Below, one piece after another: positions 46,521 to 56,063 of a stretch of DNA of 64,000 bases. Location: NCBI GenBank assembly GCA_017483605.1, contig JAFUWG010000016.1, positions 1 through 64,000 on the forward strand. The letters run 5' to 3'. Within the stretch, counting starts at the first letter, position 1. Each line of letters starts with the position of its first letter. A model generated the notes under the pieces. It made no database searches. It was not told the DNA's origin and worked only from the letters and a program-made list of their open reading frames with translations. The translations under genes were made by a program, and so were the position numbers. The DNA is from Bacteroidaceae bacterium. Its GTDB lineage: Bacteria > Bacteroidota > Bacteroidia > Bacteroidales > Bacteroidaceae.

Positions 46521-46961
46521 TTATTTGCAAGGAATGTCTTCGATGCGCTGCTGGTGGCGGCCACCTGCAAATTCGGTGTTGAAAAATTCGTCGAGGCACT
46601 GGCGGCACACGTCTTCGCTGATGAAGCGGCCGGGGAAGACGATGACGTTGGCGTTGTTGTGCTCACGGATGAGGTGGGCAATCTCGGGTTGCCATACAAG
46701 TCCGGCACGGATGCTCTGGTGCTTGTTGAGGGTCATGGAGATGCCTTCGCCAGAGCCGCACATGGCGATGCCGGGATAGACTTCGCCTTTCTCGATGCCT
46801 TCAGCCAGGGCGTGGCCGTAGGTGGCATAGTTGCAGGACTCTTCGGTGTAGGTGCCGTAGTCCTTGTACTCGTAGCCTTTCTCTTCGAGGTATTTCTTGA
46901 CGAATTGCTTCAATGGGAATGCCGCGTGGTCAGAAGCAATTCCGACTGTTTTCACTTCCAT
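46521..46961 (-). CDS. rpiB: Ribose-5-phosphate isomerase B
   Basis: Protein of 146 aa of the RpiB/LacAB family. The N-terminal GIASDHAAFPLK and the CGSGEGISMTLNKHQSIRAGL segment hold the active-site residues (the usual cysteine is in AMCGSGEG). It interconverts ribose-5-P and ribulose-5-P. It is the last gene of the arabinose operon, linking it to the pentose-phosphate pathway. Confidence 0.93.
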   Translation of the reverse strand: MEVKTVGIASDHAAFPLKQFVKKYLEEKGYEYKDYGTYTEESCNYATYGHALAEGIEKGEVYPGIAMCGSGEGISMTLNKHQSIRAGLVWQPEIAHLIREHNNANVIVFPGRFISEDVCRQCLDEFFNTEFAGGRHQQRIEDIPCK

Positions 46962-46975
46962 AATGCATTTTATAT

Positions 46976-47064
46976 TTATGAAGAATTCGTGGATAATTCA
47001 TGGTCATTTATGTTTTATTTAACACGAATTTCCATGAATTAGCCACGAATTATTCATGAATTAT
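46976..47064. repeat. AT-rich foldback element between tkt and rpiB
   Basis: Self-complementary arms (AATTCGTGGATAATTCATGG with CCATGAATTAGCCACGAATT) surround a T-rich centre. It belongs to the same family as the interior of 14405-14570 and 61379-61476. It sits inside the operon, reaching the tkt stop codon. Confidence 0.78.
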
Positions 47065-49089
47065 TTATGCGAACAGTTTGTTTACTTGTGCGTAAACGTT
47101 CTCTGCGGTGTAGCCGAGTTTCTCGTCGAGCACCTTGTAAGGAGCGGAGAAGCCGAAGGACTCGAGACCCCAGATGGTGCCTTCTGCCTCGGGCACGAGA
47201 CCGAGGAGGTTGACGGGCAGACCTGCGGTGAGACCGAACTTCTTCACGCCCTGTGGGAGCACACTCTGCTGGTACTCCTTGGGTTGCTGACGGAAGAGGC
47301 CTTCGGATGGCACGCTGACGATGCGAACCTTCTTGCCGTCCTTGCGGAGCAGTTCAGCACCAGCCACGAGGGTAGAAACCTCAGAACCTGTTGCCACGAG
47401 AATCACGTCGGGGTTCTCGTCGGAGCCTGCCACGATGTAGCCTCCCTTGGCTGCCTGGCTGTAGTCGTTGCCTGCTGGCAGGTTCTGGATGTTCTGACGA
47501 GAGAGGATGAGTGCGGATGGGGTAGCCATGTTCTCCATTGCGAGTGCCCATGCGCAAGTGGTCTCCTGAGCGTCGGCTGGACGGAGAACGAGCACGCTGG
47601 GCTTGCCAGAGTGGTTCTTCAGTTTCTCCATCAGGCGGATCTGTGCCTCCTGCTCAACAGGCTCGTGAGTAGGACCATCTTCGCCCACGCGGAATGCGTC
47701 GTGTGTCCAGATGAACTTCACAGGGAGTTCCATGAGGGCTGCCATACGAACGGCTGGCTTCATGTAGTCGGAGAATACGAAGAAGGTACCACATGCGGGG
47801 ATGACACCTCCGTGGAGAGCCATACCGATGCAGCAGCAAGCCATGGTCAACTCGGCAACACCTGCCTGGAAGAAGGCGCCTGAGAAGTCGCCCTTGGTGA
47901 AGGCATGAGTCTTCTTGAGGAAGCCGTCTGTCTTGTCGGAGTTGGAGAGGTCGGCTGATGCGCAAATCATGTTGGGCACTTGCTCTGCGAGGACAGAGAG
48001 ACAAGCGGCGGATGCGGAACGAGTGGCATCGTTGTCCTTCTGTACGCATTTGCTCCAGTCAATCTTTGGAGCCTTGCCGCTGAACCAGTCAGCCTGCTGA
48101 GCAGCCTTCTCTGGGTTGGCAGCGGCCCAAGCCTTTTCTTCAGCATAACGCTCTGCACAGATGCCTTCGAGCTGCTTGGCGCGGTTGGCATAGAGTTCCT
48201 TCACGTCATCGAAAATCTGGAATGGATTCTCTGGGTCGCCACCGAGGTGCTTGATGGTGTTGATGAAGGCATCGCCACCGAGAGGAGCGCCGTGAGTCTT
48301 GCAGTTTGCCTCGTAGGAAGTGCCGTCAGCCTTGAGGGCACCCTTACCCATGATGCACTTACCGATGATGAGGGTTGGCTTGCCCTGCACCTTCTGAGCA
48401 GCGTCGAGCGCCTGACGAATCTGAGCAGCATCGTTGCCGCAAATCTCGATGACTTCCCAACCAAGAGCACGATACTTGGCTGCCGTGTCTTCGGTCATCA
48501 CTTCCTTCGTTTCTGTAGAAAGTTGGATGTCGTTAGAGTCATAGAACATGATGAGGTTGTCGAGACCGAGGGTTGCAGCGATACGTGCACCGCCCTGAGA
48601 AATCTCTTCCTGCACACCACCATCGGAGATGTATGCGTAGATAGTCTCCTTGGCGAAAGTTGGGTTGCCTGTGTGAGCAGCCAAGAACTTGGCAGCGATG
48701 GCAGCACCGATGGCGAACACGTGTCCCTGGCCTAGAGGACCAGAAGTGTTCTCGATGCCACGGGCAATCTCAAATTCGGGGTGACCCGTAGTAGGAGAGC
48801 CCCACTGGCGAAGTTGTGCCAACTCATCGAGTGTGAACTTGCCGATGAGGGTCAACTGAGAGTAGAGCATGGGAGCCATGTGGCCAGGGTCGAGGAAGAA
48901 GCGGTCGCGACCCACCCATTCTGGGTTCTTGGGGTCGTATTTCAGATACTCAGAGTACAATACATTGATGAAGTCGGCACCGCCCATGGCACCACCCGGG
49001 TGACCAGACTTTGCCTTCTCTACAGCCGCAGCAGCAAGAATACGGATGTTGTCTGCTGCATGATTCAATACACTAATTGGATTTGCCAT
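47065..49089 (-). CDS. tkt: Transketolase
   Basis: Protein of 674 aa, full length. It has N-terminal KSGHPGGAMGGADF and GPLGQGHVFAIGAAIAAKFL, and the thiamine-diphosphate and pyrimidine-binding segments including DAFRVGEDGPTHEPVEQEAQ. It moves two-carbon units in the pentose-phosphate pathway. It starts 22 bases after araB. Confidence 0.95.
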   Translation of the reverse strand: MANPISVLNHAADNIRILAAAAVEKAKSGHPGGAMGGADFINVLYSEYLKYDPKNPEWVGRDRFFLDPGHMAPMLYSQLTLIGKFTLDELAQLRQWGSPTTGHPEFEIARGIENTSGPLGQGHVFAIGAAIAAKFLAAHTGNPTFAKETIYAYISDGGVQEEISQGGARIAATLGLDNLIMFYDSNDIQLSTETKEVMTEDTAAKYRALGWEVIEICGNDAAQIRQALDAAQKVQGKPTLIIGKCIMGKGALKADGTSYEANCKTHGAPLGGDAFINTIKHLGGDPENPFQIFDDVKELYANRAKQLEGICAERYAEEKAWAAANPEKAAQQADWFSGKAPKIDWSKCVQKDNDATRSASAACLSVLAEQVPNMICASADLSNSDKTDGFLKKTHAFTKGDFSGAFFQAGVAELTMACCCIGMALHGGVIPACGTFFVFSDYMKPAVRMAALMELPVKFIWTHDAFRVGEDGPTHEPVEQEAQIRLMEKLKNHSGKPSVLVLRPADAQETTCAWALAMENMATPSALILSRQNIQNLPAGNDYSQAAKGGYIVAGSDENPDVILVATGSEVSTLVAGAELLRKDGKKVRIVSVPSEGLFRQQPKEYQQSVLPQGVKKFGLTAGLPVNLLGLVPEAEGTIWGLESFGFSAPYKVLDEKLGYTAENVYAQVNKLFA

Positions 49090-49111
49090 ATAAGTTTTTA
49101 AAATTATTAAA

Positions 49112-50701
49112 TTACTTCTTATTCTCTACAGCGGCTTGCTCAATGGCGAGACCTGCCTTGTAGTTCTCAATGTATGCGTTGAAGCCTGCCACATCCTCTG
49201 GAGTTGGTTTGATTTCTACACCAGCGTTGCCAGCGAAGACAACTTGGTCGAGATAGTCAGCCAGAGAGAGTTTCTTGTCGTTGTTTACTGCGTATGCAGC
49301 AAGAAGTGCGATACCCCATGCACCACCTTCGCCAGCCGTCTCCATCACAGAGATAGGTGAGTTGAGTGCAGCAGCAAGCATCTTCTGACCCACCTGTGGG
49401 GTGGTGAAGTAGCCACCGTGTCCCATGATGCGGTCAACCTTCACGTTCTCCTCGTTGAAGAGCACGTCATTACCAATCTTCAACACGCCGATGGCACCAT
49501 AGAGGTGAGCACGCATGAAGTTGGCAAGGCTGAACTTATCGTTGGCTGAACGAACAAAGAGTGGACGACCGTCTGCAAGACCCGTCACAGGCTCGCCAGA
49601 AACGTAGTTGTAAGAGAGGATGCCGCCACAATCTGGGTCGCCTTTCAGAGCAACATTGAACAAATTGGTGTAGAGTTGCCCCATATCAACAGGCACGCCA
49701 ATGAGTTCCTCGAACTCCTTGAAAATCTTCACCCATGCGTTGATGTCGGATGTACAGTTGTTGCAGTGTACCATAGCAACGAGGCTACCGTCGGGTGTTG
49801 TCACCATGTCAATCATCTCGTAGGGCTTGGAAAGTTCCTTCTCCAGCACAATCATGGAGAACGAAGAAGTACCTGCGGATACATTACCAGTACGTTGCTT
49901 CACGGCATTGGTTGCCACCATACCTGTACCTGCGTCGCCCTCTGGAGGACATACAGGGATGCCTGCCTTCAAGTGGCCTGACACATCGAGACGGTTGGCA
50001 CCCTCAGGAGTGAGGAAGCCTGCGTTTTCGCCTGCATTGAGTGACTTAGGAAGGATGTCGAGCAGTTTCCATTCAAATCCCTTTGGAGCGATGAGTTTGT
50101 CAAACTTCTCCACCATCGTGGCATCGTAAGTCTTGGTCTTGGGGTCAACAGGAATCATACCTGAAGCATCGCCAACGCCGAGCACCTTCTGACCTGTAAT
50201 CTGCCAGTGGATATAACCTGCGAGGGTGGTGAGGAACTCAATGTCCTTCACGTGCTCCTCATTGTCGAGGATGGCTTGATAGAGGTGTGAAATGCTCCAA
50301 CGAAGTGGAATGTTGTAGTTGAACAGTTCAGACAATTCGGCAGCAGCCTTGCCCGTGTTGGTGTTACGCCATGTGCGGAAAGGAACGAGGATATCGTTGC
50401 CCTTGAATGGCATGTAACCGTGCATCATGGCACTGATACCGATAGCAGCAAGTGCTTCAATTTCAACCTCGTACTGCTCAAGCACGTTCTTGCGAAGTTG
50501 AGCGTAGCAGTCCTGAAGTCCGTACCAGATGGCTTCTGTGCTATAAGTCCAAAGACCATCCACCAACTGGTTTTCCCAGGTGTGGCTTCCCTGTGCAATA
50601 GGCTTGTTTTCCTGGTCAATCAGGACAGCCTTGATGCGGGTAGAACCAAACTCGATACCGAGAATCGCTTTACCTGATTCTATTGTTTGTTTTGCTGTCA
50701 T
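49112..50701 (-). CDS. araB: FGGY-family carbohydrate kinase, probably L-ribulokinase
   Basis: Protein of 529 aa. The N-terminal ATP-site start LGIEFGSTRIKAVLIDQ and the FGGY signature region (MGHGGYFTTPQVGQKMLAAAL) are present. The position between araA and tkt argues for L-ribulose as substrate, although the sequence alone cannot separate it from xylulokinase. A 91-bp element with inverted ends lies in the gap before it. Confidence 0.87.
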   Translation of the reverse strand: MTAKQTIESGKAILGIEFGSTRIKAVLIDQENKPIAQGSHTWENQLVDGLWTYSTEAIWYGLQDCYAQLRKNVLEQYEVEIEALAAIGISAMMHGYMPFKGNDILVPFRTWRNTNTGKAAAELSELFNYNIPLRWSISHLYQAILDNEEHVKDIEFLTTLAGYIHWQITGQKVLGVGDASGMIPVDPKTKTYDATMVEKFDKLIAPKGFEWKLLDILPKSLNAGENAGFLTPEGANRLDVSGHLKAGIPVCPPEGDAGTGMVATNAVKQRTGNVSAGTSSFSMIVLEKELSKPYEMIDMVTTPDGSLVAMVHCNNCTSDINAWVKIFKEFEELIGVPVDMGQLYTNLFNVALKGDPDCGGILSYNYVSGEPVTGLADGRPLFVRSANDKFSLANFMRAHLYGAIGVLKIGNDVLFNEENVKVDRIMGHGGYFTTPQVGQKMLAAALNSPISVMETAGEGGAWGIALLAAYAVNNDKKLSLADYLDQVVFAGNAGVEIKPTPEDVAGFNAYIENYKAGLAIEQAAVENKK

Positions 50702-50717
50702 AATCTTTTTAATTCAT

Positions 50718-50808
50718 AATTCACAATTTATAATTCATAATTGGATAGACGCAGATGTCCTGTTGCAGAACAAGCCGCATGGCAATTATAAATTATAAAT
50801 TGTGAATT
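50718..50808. repeat. 91-bp element with 26-bp inverted termini between araA and araB
   Basis: The left arm 50718-50743 and right arm 50783-50808 match as inverted copies at 25 of 26 bases. The 39-base interior is non-coding. It fills most of the 112-base gap between araA and araB, inside one operon. Confidence 0.8.
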
Positions 50809-50813
50809 GTTAA

Positions 50814-52349
50814 TTACTTCAGTGCCTTGTTCAGCATGTAATAAACCTCGTTCATCTGGAGGTCGTGCTTGAACTCGCTGATAGTTGTGTTCTTGTTAAT
50901 CTTCACATACTCGATGCCAAGCATCTCAGCGAAGTCCTCCCAGTATTCCTCTGTGATGTCATAAGAGAAAGCACTGTGGTGTGTACCACCGGCGAGAATC
51001 CATGCACCTGCACCGATTTCGAATGTAGGCTGTGGAACCCAAAGAGCCGATGCAACAGGAAGGTTTGGCATTGGCTTTGGTTCAATACACTCAACCTCCT
51101 GAGAGATGAGACGGAAGCGGTTGCCAAGGTCAACAACAGTAGCCTTGATACCACGACCCACCTTAGAAGTGAAGACGAGGCGAGCAGTCTGCTGCTTGCG
51201 GATACCGATGCCGAGGAAGTGAACTTCGAGTTTTGGCTTGTCAACAGCGATGAGCGGACAAACCTCGAGCATGTGGCTCTGGAGGCAAGAAGAACGGTCG
51301 CCAGCGAAGTTGAGGGTGTAGTCCTCGAGGAAGGAGCAACCGATAGGCATACCCTGCTGGATGACCCAAAGTGTACGATAGAGGCAAGCGGTCTTCCAGT
51401 CGCCTTCTGCACCGAACCCATAACCTTCAGCCATCAGGCGCTGTGAAGCGAGACCTGGGATCTGGTCGAAACCAACGAAGTTTGGATCGTTGATGTCAGC
51501 ATCGCCAAGGTCGTCGAAGTTGGTTGTGAAGGCAGTTGCACCCTCGTCCTTCAACACGCGACGAAGAGCGATTTCAGCCTTAGCAGCATTCTTCACCTTC
51601 TCCCAGTAAACCTTTTCGCCACTCTCGTCAATCTTGATGGTGTACTCCTTCTTGTACTCCTCAACGAGTGCATCAGCCTCAGCGTCAGTCACCTGCTTGA
51701 AGTATTCCATGAGAGAGGAAACAGGGTAGTAGTCAACGTGGTAGCCCAGACGCTGCTCAAACTCAACACGGTCGCCATCAGTTACGGCTACGTTGTTCAT
51801 GTTCATACCAAACATGAGGCAGCGTACGTTCTTTGCATCAGCAACACCGGCTGCTACACGTGCCCAAACAGCAATCTGCTTCTGAGCCTGCTCGTCCTTC
51901 CAATAGCCGCAAACCACCTTGCGAGGAACACGCATACGAGTGCAGATGTGACCAAACTCGATGTCGCCGTGAGCCGACTGGTTGAGGTTCATGAAGTCCA
52001 TGTCCATTGTCTCCCATGGAATCTCAGCGTTGTACTGAGTGTGGAAGTGGAGGAGTGGCTTCTGGAGGTCTTGCAGACCCTTAATCCACATCTTGGCAGG
52101 AGAGAATGTATGCATCCAAGTGATAACACCAACGCACTTCTCGTCGTTGTTGGCTGCCTTCATCACGTCTTCAACTTCTTTAGAAGAGTTGGCTGTGCCT
52201 TTGTAAACCACCTTGATTGGGATGAGGCCACCTTCGTTCAGACCTGCAACCATTTCCTTTGAGTGAGCGTCAACCTGTACGACTGCGTCACCACCGTAGA
52301 GCAACTGTGCACCAGTCACCCACCATAATTCCAAATTTTCAAATGCCAT
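50814..52349 (-). CDS. araA: L-arabinose isomerase
   Basis: Protein of 511 aa, full length. It opens with LELWWVTGAQLLYGGDAV, as AraA proteins do. The NLNQSAHGDIEFGHI segment and catalytic region EGYGFGAEGDWKTACLYR carry the metal and acid residues. It converts arabinose to ribulose. Confidence 0.95.
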   Translation of the reverse strand: MAFENLELWWVTGAQLLYGGDAVVQVDAHSKEMVAGLNEGGLIPIKVVYKGTANSSKEVEDVMKAANNDEKCVGVITWMHTFSPAKMWIKGLQDLQKPLLHFHTQYNAEIPWETMDMDFMNLNQSAHGDIEFGHICTRMRVPRKVVCGYWKDEQAQKQIAVWARVAAGVADAKNVRCLMFGMNMNNVAVTDGDRVEFEQRLGYHVDYYPVSSLMEYFKQVTDAEADALVEEYKKEYTIKIDESGEKVYWEKVKNAAKAEIALRRVLKDEGATAFTTNFDDLGDADINDPNFVGFDQIPGLASQRLMAEGYGFGAEGDWKTACLYRTLWVIQQGMPIGCSFLEDYTLNFAGDRSSCLQSHMLEVCPLIAVDKPKLEVHFLGIGIRKQQTARLVFTSKVGRGIKATVVDLGNRFRLISQEVECIEPKPMPNLPVASALWVPQPTFEIGAGAWILAGGTHHSAFSYDITEEYWEDFAEMLGIEYVKINKNTTISEFKHDLQMNEVYYMLNKALK

Positions 52350-52418
52350 AATTTAGATAGATTTTAAAAGTTAATAAAAATATAATATTTGTTTGATTTG
52401 CGTTTTTTTGATTTGTTT

Positions 52419-53129
52419 TTAGTGCTTCTGACCCTTCTGGCCATAGTATGCGTTAGGGCCATGCTTGCGGTTGTAGTGTTTCTCGACCAGCAGTTGATTC
52501 ATGGTCAAGTTGGGGTTGACAGAGAAAGCAACGAATGCCATCTTGGCACACTGCTCCATCACCTTGGCGTTGTAAACAGCATTGTCTGGTGAAGTACCCC
52601 ATGAGAAAGGACCATGATTCTTCACCAGTACGGCTGGAGTGTGGTCTGGGTTAATCTTGCGAATGTTGAGAATTTCGTCCACAATCACGTTGCCTGTTTC
52701 GAGTTCGTAAGCACCTTCCACTTCCTCCTTGGTCATGTCGCGAGTGCATGGGATGGCCTTGTAGAAATAGTCGGCATGTGTCGTGCCGATGTTGGGAATA
52801 TCCTTGCCTGCCTGTGCAAAAGCGGTTGCATAAGTAGAGTGGGTGTGAACAACGCCCTGAATGTTTGGAAATGCCTTGTAGAGCACGAGGTGAGTGGGGG
52901 TGTCGGAAGATGGATTGAGGTCGCCTTCTACCACTTTTCCGCTCTCGAGGTCAACGACCACCATGTCGCTTGCCTTCATCTCGTCATAACTGACACCTGA
53001 TGGCTTGATGACAACAAGCCCTTTTTCACGGTCGATGCCAGAGACGTTACCCCAAGTGAAGATAACCAGTCCCTGCTTCACCAAATCAAGGTTAGCCTTG
53101 AATACTTTTTCTTTCAGTTCTTCTAACAT
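52419..53129 (-). CDS. araD: L-ribulose-5-phosphate 4-epimerase
   Basis: Protein of 236 aa of the class II aldolase/AraD family. The phosphate-site region [21 protein letters not shown] and the zinc histidines in [17 protein letters not shown] are present, with the later [13 protein letters not shown] and [10 protein letters not shown]. It produces xylulose-5-P. It lies 69 bases before araA. Confidence 0.95.
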   Translation of the reverse strand: MLEELKEKVFKANLDLVKQGLVIFTWGNVSGIDREKGLVVIKPSGVSYDEMKASDMVVVDLESGKVVEGDLNPSSDTPTHLVLYKAFPNIQGVVHTHSTYATAFAQAGKDIPNIGTTHADYFYKAIPCTRDMTKEEVEGAYELETGNVIVDEILNIRKINPDHTPAVLVKNHGPFSWGTSPDNAVYNAKVMEQCAKMAFVAFSVNPNLTMNQLLVEKHYNRKHGPNAYYGQKGQKH

Positions 53130-53180
53130 AGTATTTTTGTTTTAAGTGTTATGAGAATTACGTTAATGTTTTTTGTTCGT

Positions 53181-53816
53181 CTATTTGAATTTGTAGAGTG
53201 TCGCTCCACGGCGAGAGGTGCGGTCTCTCAAGTTGGTGGCTTGGATGTAGTCCTTCTCCGAGATGGAACGGCGGAAGTTGCGTTTGTCAATCGGAGTGCC
53301 GAGAATGCTTTCGTAGAGTGTCTGAAGCAGGCTCAACGTGAAGTATTGGGGTAGGAGATTGCTGCCAATGGGTTCGTTTTTGATGGTCTCGCTGACCACT
53401 CTTCTTGCCTTCTGCACCATGTCGTTGTGGTCGAAGCAGAGCGTTGGCAGATTGTCAACATCCCACCATTTGGCGTTGTGAATTTTCGACAGCGTTTCGT
53501 CGTAATTGTTCACATTGATGAGGGCATAATAGACAATGCTAATCACTCGCTCGCCAGGGTCGCGTTCAATCTCTCCGTATGTGGCAAGTTGCTGCATGTA
53601 AACGTTGTCCAGCCCTGTAAATTCTTTCAGGATGCGTTTGGCTGAGGCATCCACGCTTTCGTCTGTTTGCACAAAACCTCCTATCAGCGACAATTCTCCC
53701 ATGCCTGGTTCGTAGGGGCGTTGGTGTATCAGCACTTTCAGACGCCCGTCCTTGAATCCGAAGATGATGCAATCGACGGACACGTAGAATTGTGGATATG
53801 ATTTGTATGCTGTCAT
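53181..53816 (-). CDS. araR: NUDIX-domain L-arabinose regulator AraR
   Basis: Protein of 211 aa. The N-terminal NUDIX domain (1 to about 140) is fused to a C-terminal winged helix (about 145-211: PIDKRNFRRSISEKDYIQAT). In the NUDIX box, the glutamates required for pyrophosphatase activity are missing (RILKEF where RExxEE is usual), so it should be a sensor rather than an enzyme. Bacteroidetes AraR of this design is known to repress arabinose genes. It lies between the araD and symporter genes. Confidence 0.92.
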   Translation of the reverse strand: MTAYKSYPQFYVSVDCIIFGFKDGRLKVLIHQRPYEPGMGELSLIGGFVQTDESVDASAKRILKEFTGLDNVYMQQLATYGEIERDPGERVISIVYYALINVNNYDETLSKIHNAKWWDVDNLPTLCFDHNDMVQKARRVVSETIKNEPIGSNLLPQYFTLSLLQTLYESILGTPIDKRNFRRSISEKDYIQATNLRDRTSRRGATLYKFK

Positions 53817-53868
53817 TGATACGAGACGTTTCTTTATATATAAATAATGTGCAGGTCTAAATGTTCGT

Positions 53869-55938
53869 TTACCAGAACAGGATGTAGAGTATCAACGTGA
53901 TGACCGTGAACGCAATGGTGCTGTATGTATAACCCCGTGTGGTTCGGAACAGGCTGAGGTCGATAGGCAAGGCCTTTGGAACAGCCTTCTTGTCCTTCGA
54001 GTTGCTATAGAGCCAGATGCTGTTGCCGCCAATCATCACACCAAAGAAGAAGAATGCTTGGAAACCGATGTCATTCAGGTAGTATGTGAGGGTAGTGGAA
54101 TTGCCCATGAGCACGACAACGGCTGCCAAGATGATGAAGAACAAGCCTGTGCCTCCAAGGATGGCTGCCCATCGCAACATCGCCTTGCGTTCTGCTTCGG
54201 AGGGAAGTTCTACGCTGACGTACTTTCTGTCGAGATAACTGATAAGGACGAAGAAGACAAGAAGAATGATGAAGACATAGCCAGAACGGAACAGGAAAGG
54301 CATATCAGGCAGATATACCTTGAAGGCAATGCCCAAAGGAATGGCGATGAGGGCTGTCCAGACAGCCGCTGTGGAAGAGGCTCGTTTCCAGAACAATCCG
54401 AAACAGAACACGATGATAACGCCTGGATAGATGAAGCCAGAGTATTCCTGAATATACTGGAAGGCTTGGTCGAGGTCGCTGAGGAGTGGGTTGACGGCAA
54501 ATGCTGCAATGATGAGTGCGACGACGGCAACGATACGGCCGACGTTGACCAGTTCCTTGTCTGTTGCATCCTTGTCGATGTACTTCTTGTAAATATCCAT
54601 CGTGAAAATGGTGGAGGTACTGTTGAACATGGATGCGAGCGACGAGATGACGGCTGCGGTAAGAGCCGCAAAAGAAAGTCCCTTGATGCCTGTCGGAGTG
54701 AAGTTGCGGACGAGCCAGGGGAAAGCGTCATCTGCCACATTGATGGTGCCTTGGATGTGGGTATATTGATCCATGTTCTTTGACATGTAGAAAGCACAAA
54801 GACCAGGGATGAGGACGATGAAAGGAATGAGCATCTTCATGAAACCGGCAAAGACAAAACCCTTCTTTGCCTCGTTGATGCTTCTTGCTGCTAAACCTTT
54901 CTGAATGATGTACTGATTGAAACCCCAGTAGCCGAAGTTGGTCAGCCACATCGCACCTACCACGGCGGCGATGCCTGGTACGTTGTCGTAGGCGTTGGGG
55001 TGATATGCTTTTGCGATGCCCGCAGCATCCATTTCAGGATGTTGGGCGATAAACTCTTTGAGTGTGTCTGCCAGTTTGATGCTGTTGGAGTCGATGAGAT
55101 ATTGCTGCACCTGTGCTTGCACTTGCTGGATGGCGCTGCTTTCTCTGATGATGAGGTGGAAATGTGTGTCTCTTGAATAGTCACCTGTTGTGAGATAAGT
55201 ATAGATTTTGTTGAAACCTTCGATGAATGTGCCGTCGTTGCCAGCCACGGAAACAAGGGCGAAATATGCCGTGACGAGACCTCCACCAATCAGGAATGTC
55301 ACCTGCATCACGTCTGTCCATGCGACAGATGTGAGACCGCCGTTGATAGAATAAAGGCCAGCGATGAGGAAAAGGGCGATGATAATCACCATGCGTAGAG
55401 ATACTTCCAGGCCGAAGATGGAAACGGACAGTCCCTGAAGACCCAAAATCTGCTCGATGGCAAGTGCACCCAGCCATGCCACGGAAGTCAGATTGATGAA
55501 GACACAAAGGAACAGCCACAGAATGGAAAATGCAAGACCCACACCGTCGTTGTAACGCTCACGGAGGAACTGAGGAATGGTGAAGATTTTGCGTTCAATC
55601 ATGAATGGCAGCAAGAATTTGCCAATCACCAGCAACGTGAGGGCTGCCATGATTTCGTAGGCGGCGATAGCGATGCCGTCGGCATAGCCTGTACCTGCCA
55701 TACCAATCAGTTGCTCTGCCGAGATGTTGGCGGCGATGAGTGATGCACCTACTGCCCACCACGTCAAGGTGTGACCTGCCAAGAAGTAGTCATTGACGCT
55801 TTTCCCTTCGCCAGCCCTTTCGCGGCTGAGGAACATACCGAGGCTTACGAGCAGGATGACATAGACAACCATGATGATGAAGTCGATGGTTTCAAAACCA
55901 CTCAGGCTGATTGCTTCTGTGAATTTCAATTGCTCCAT
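53869..55938 (-). CDS. Sodium:sugar symporter (SSS family), likely arabinose
   Basis: Protein of 689 aa, longer than typical SSS permeases (about 500-550). It has some 14-15 hydrophobic segments, including the sodium-site helix TAAVISSLASMFNSTSTIFTMD. A hydrophilic insertion (about residues 250-320, TTGDYSRDTHFHLIIRESSA...) accounts for the extra length. It lies 52 bases before araR, matching AraP-type permeases of Bacteroidetes. Confidence 0.87.
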   Translation of the reverse strand: MEQLKFTEAISLSGFETIDFIIMVVYVILLVSLGMFLSRERAGEGKSVNDYFLAGHTLTWWAVGASLIAANISAEQLIGMAGTGYADGIAIAAYEIMAALTLLVIGKFLLPFMIERKIFTIPQFLRERYNDGVGLAFSILWLFLCVFINLTSVAWLGALAIEQILGLQGLSVSIFGLEVSLRMVIIIALFLIAGLYSINGGLTSVAWTDVMQVTFLIGGGLVTAYFALVSVAGNDGTFIEGFNKIYTYLTTGDYSRDTHFHLIIRESSAIQQVQAQVQQYLIDSNSIKLADTLKEFIAQHPEMDAAGIAKAYHPNAYDNVPGIAAVVGAMWLTNFGYWGFNQYIIQKGLAARSINEAKKGFVFAGFMKMLIPFIVLIPGLCAFYMSKNMDQYTHIQGTINVADDAFPWLVRNFTPTGIKGLSFAALTAAVISSLASMFNSTSTIFTMDIYKKYIDKDATDKELVNVGRIVAVVALIIAAFAVNPLLSDLDQAFQYIQEYSGFIYPGVIIVFCFGLFWKRASSTAAVWTALIAIPLGIAFKVYLPDMPFLFRSGYVFIILLVFFVLISYLDRKYVSVELPSEAERKAMLRWAAILGGTGLFFIILAAVVVLMGNSTTLTYYLNDIGFQAFFFFGVMIGGNSIWLYSNSKDKKAVPKALPIDLSLFRTTRGYTYSTIAFTVITLILYILFW

Positions 55939-55995
55939 GTTGTATCGTTGGTTTGGGTGTAATTGGATAGGGTTTAGGCTTTCCCTTGAGGGGGG

Positions 55996-56050
55996 AAGTT
56001 CATCATGCCACCTCTCTTTTGGTGAGGAGAGAGACGAGCATGATGAACTT
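55996..56050 (-). other. Long intercistronic hairpin between the two symporter genes
   Basis: Perfect 13-bp arms (55996-56008 with 56038-56050) extend inward through further pairs. No T run follows on the minus strand, so it may stabilise or process the mRNA rather than end it. Confidence 0.65.
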
Positions 56051-56063
56051 TAGTGTATGTAGA

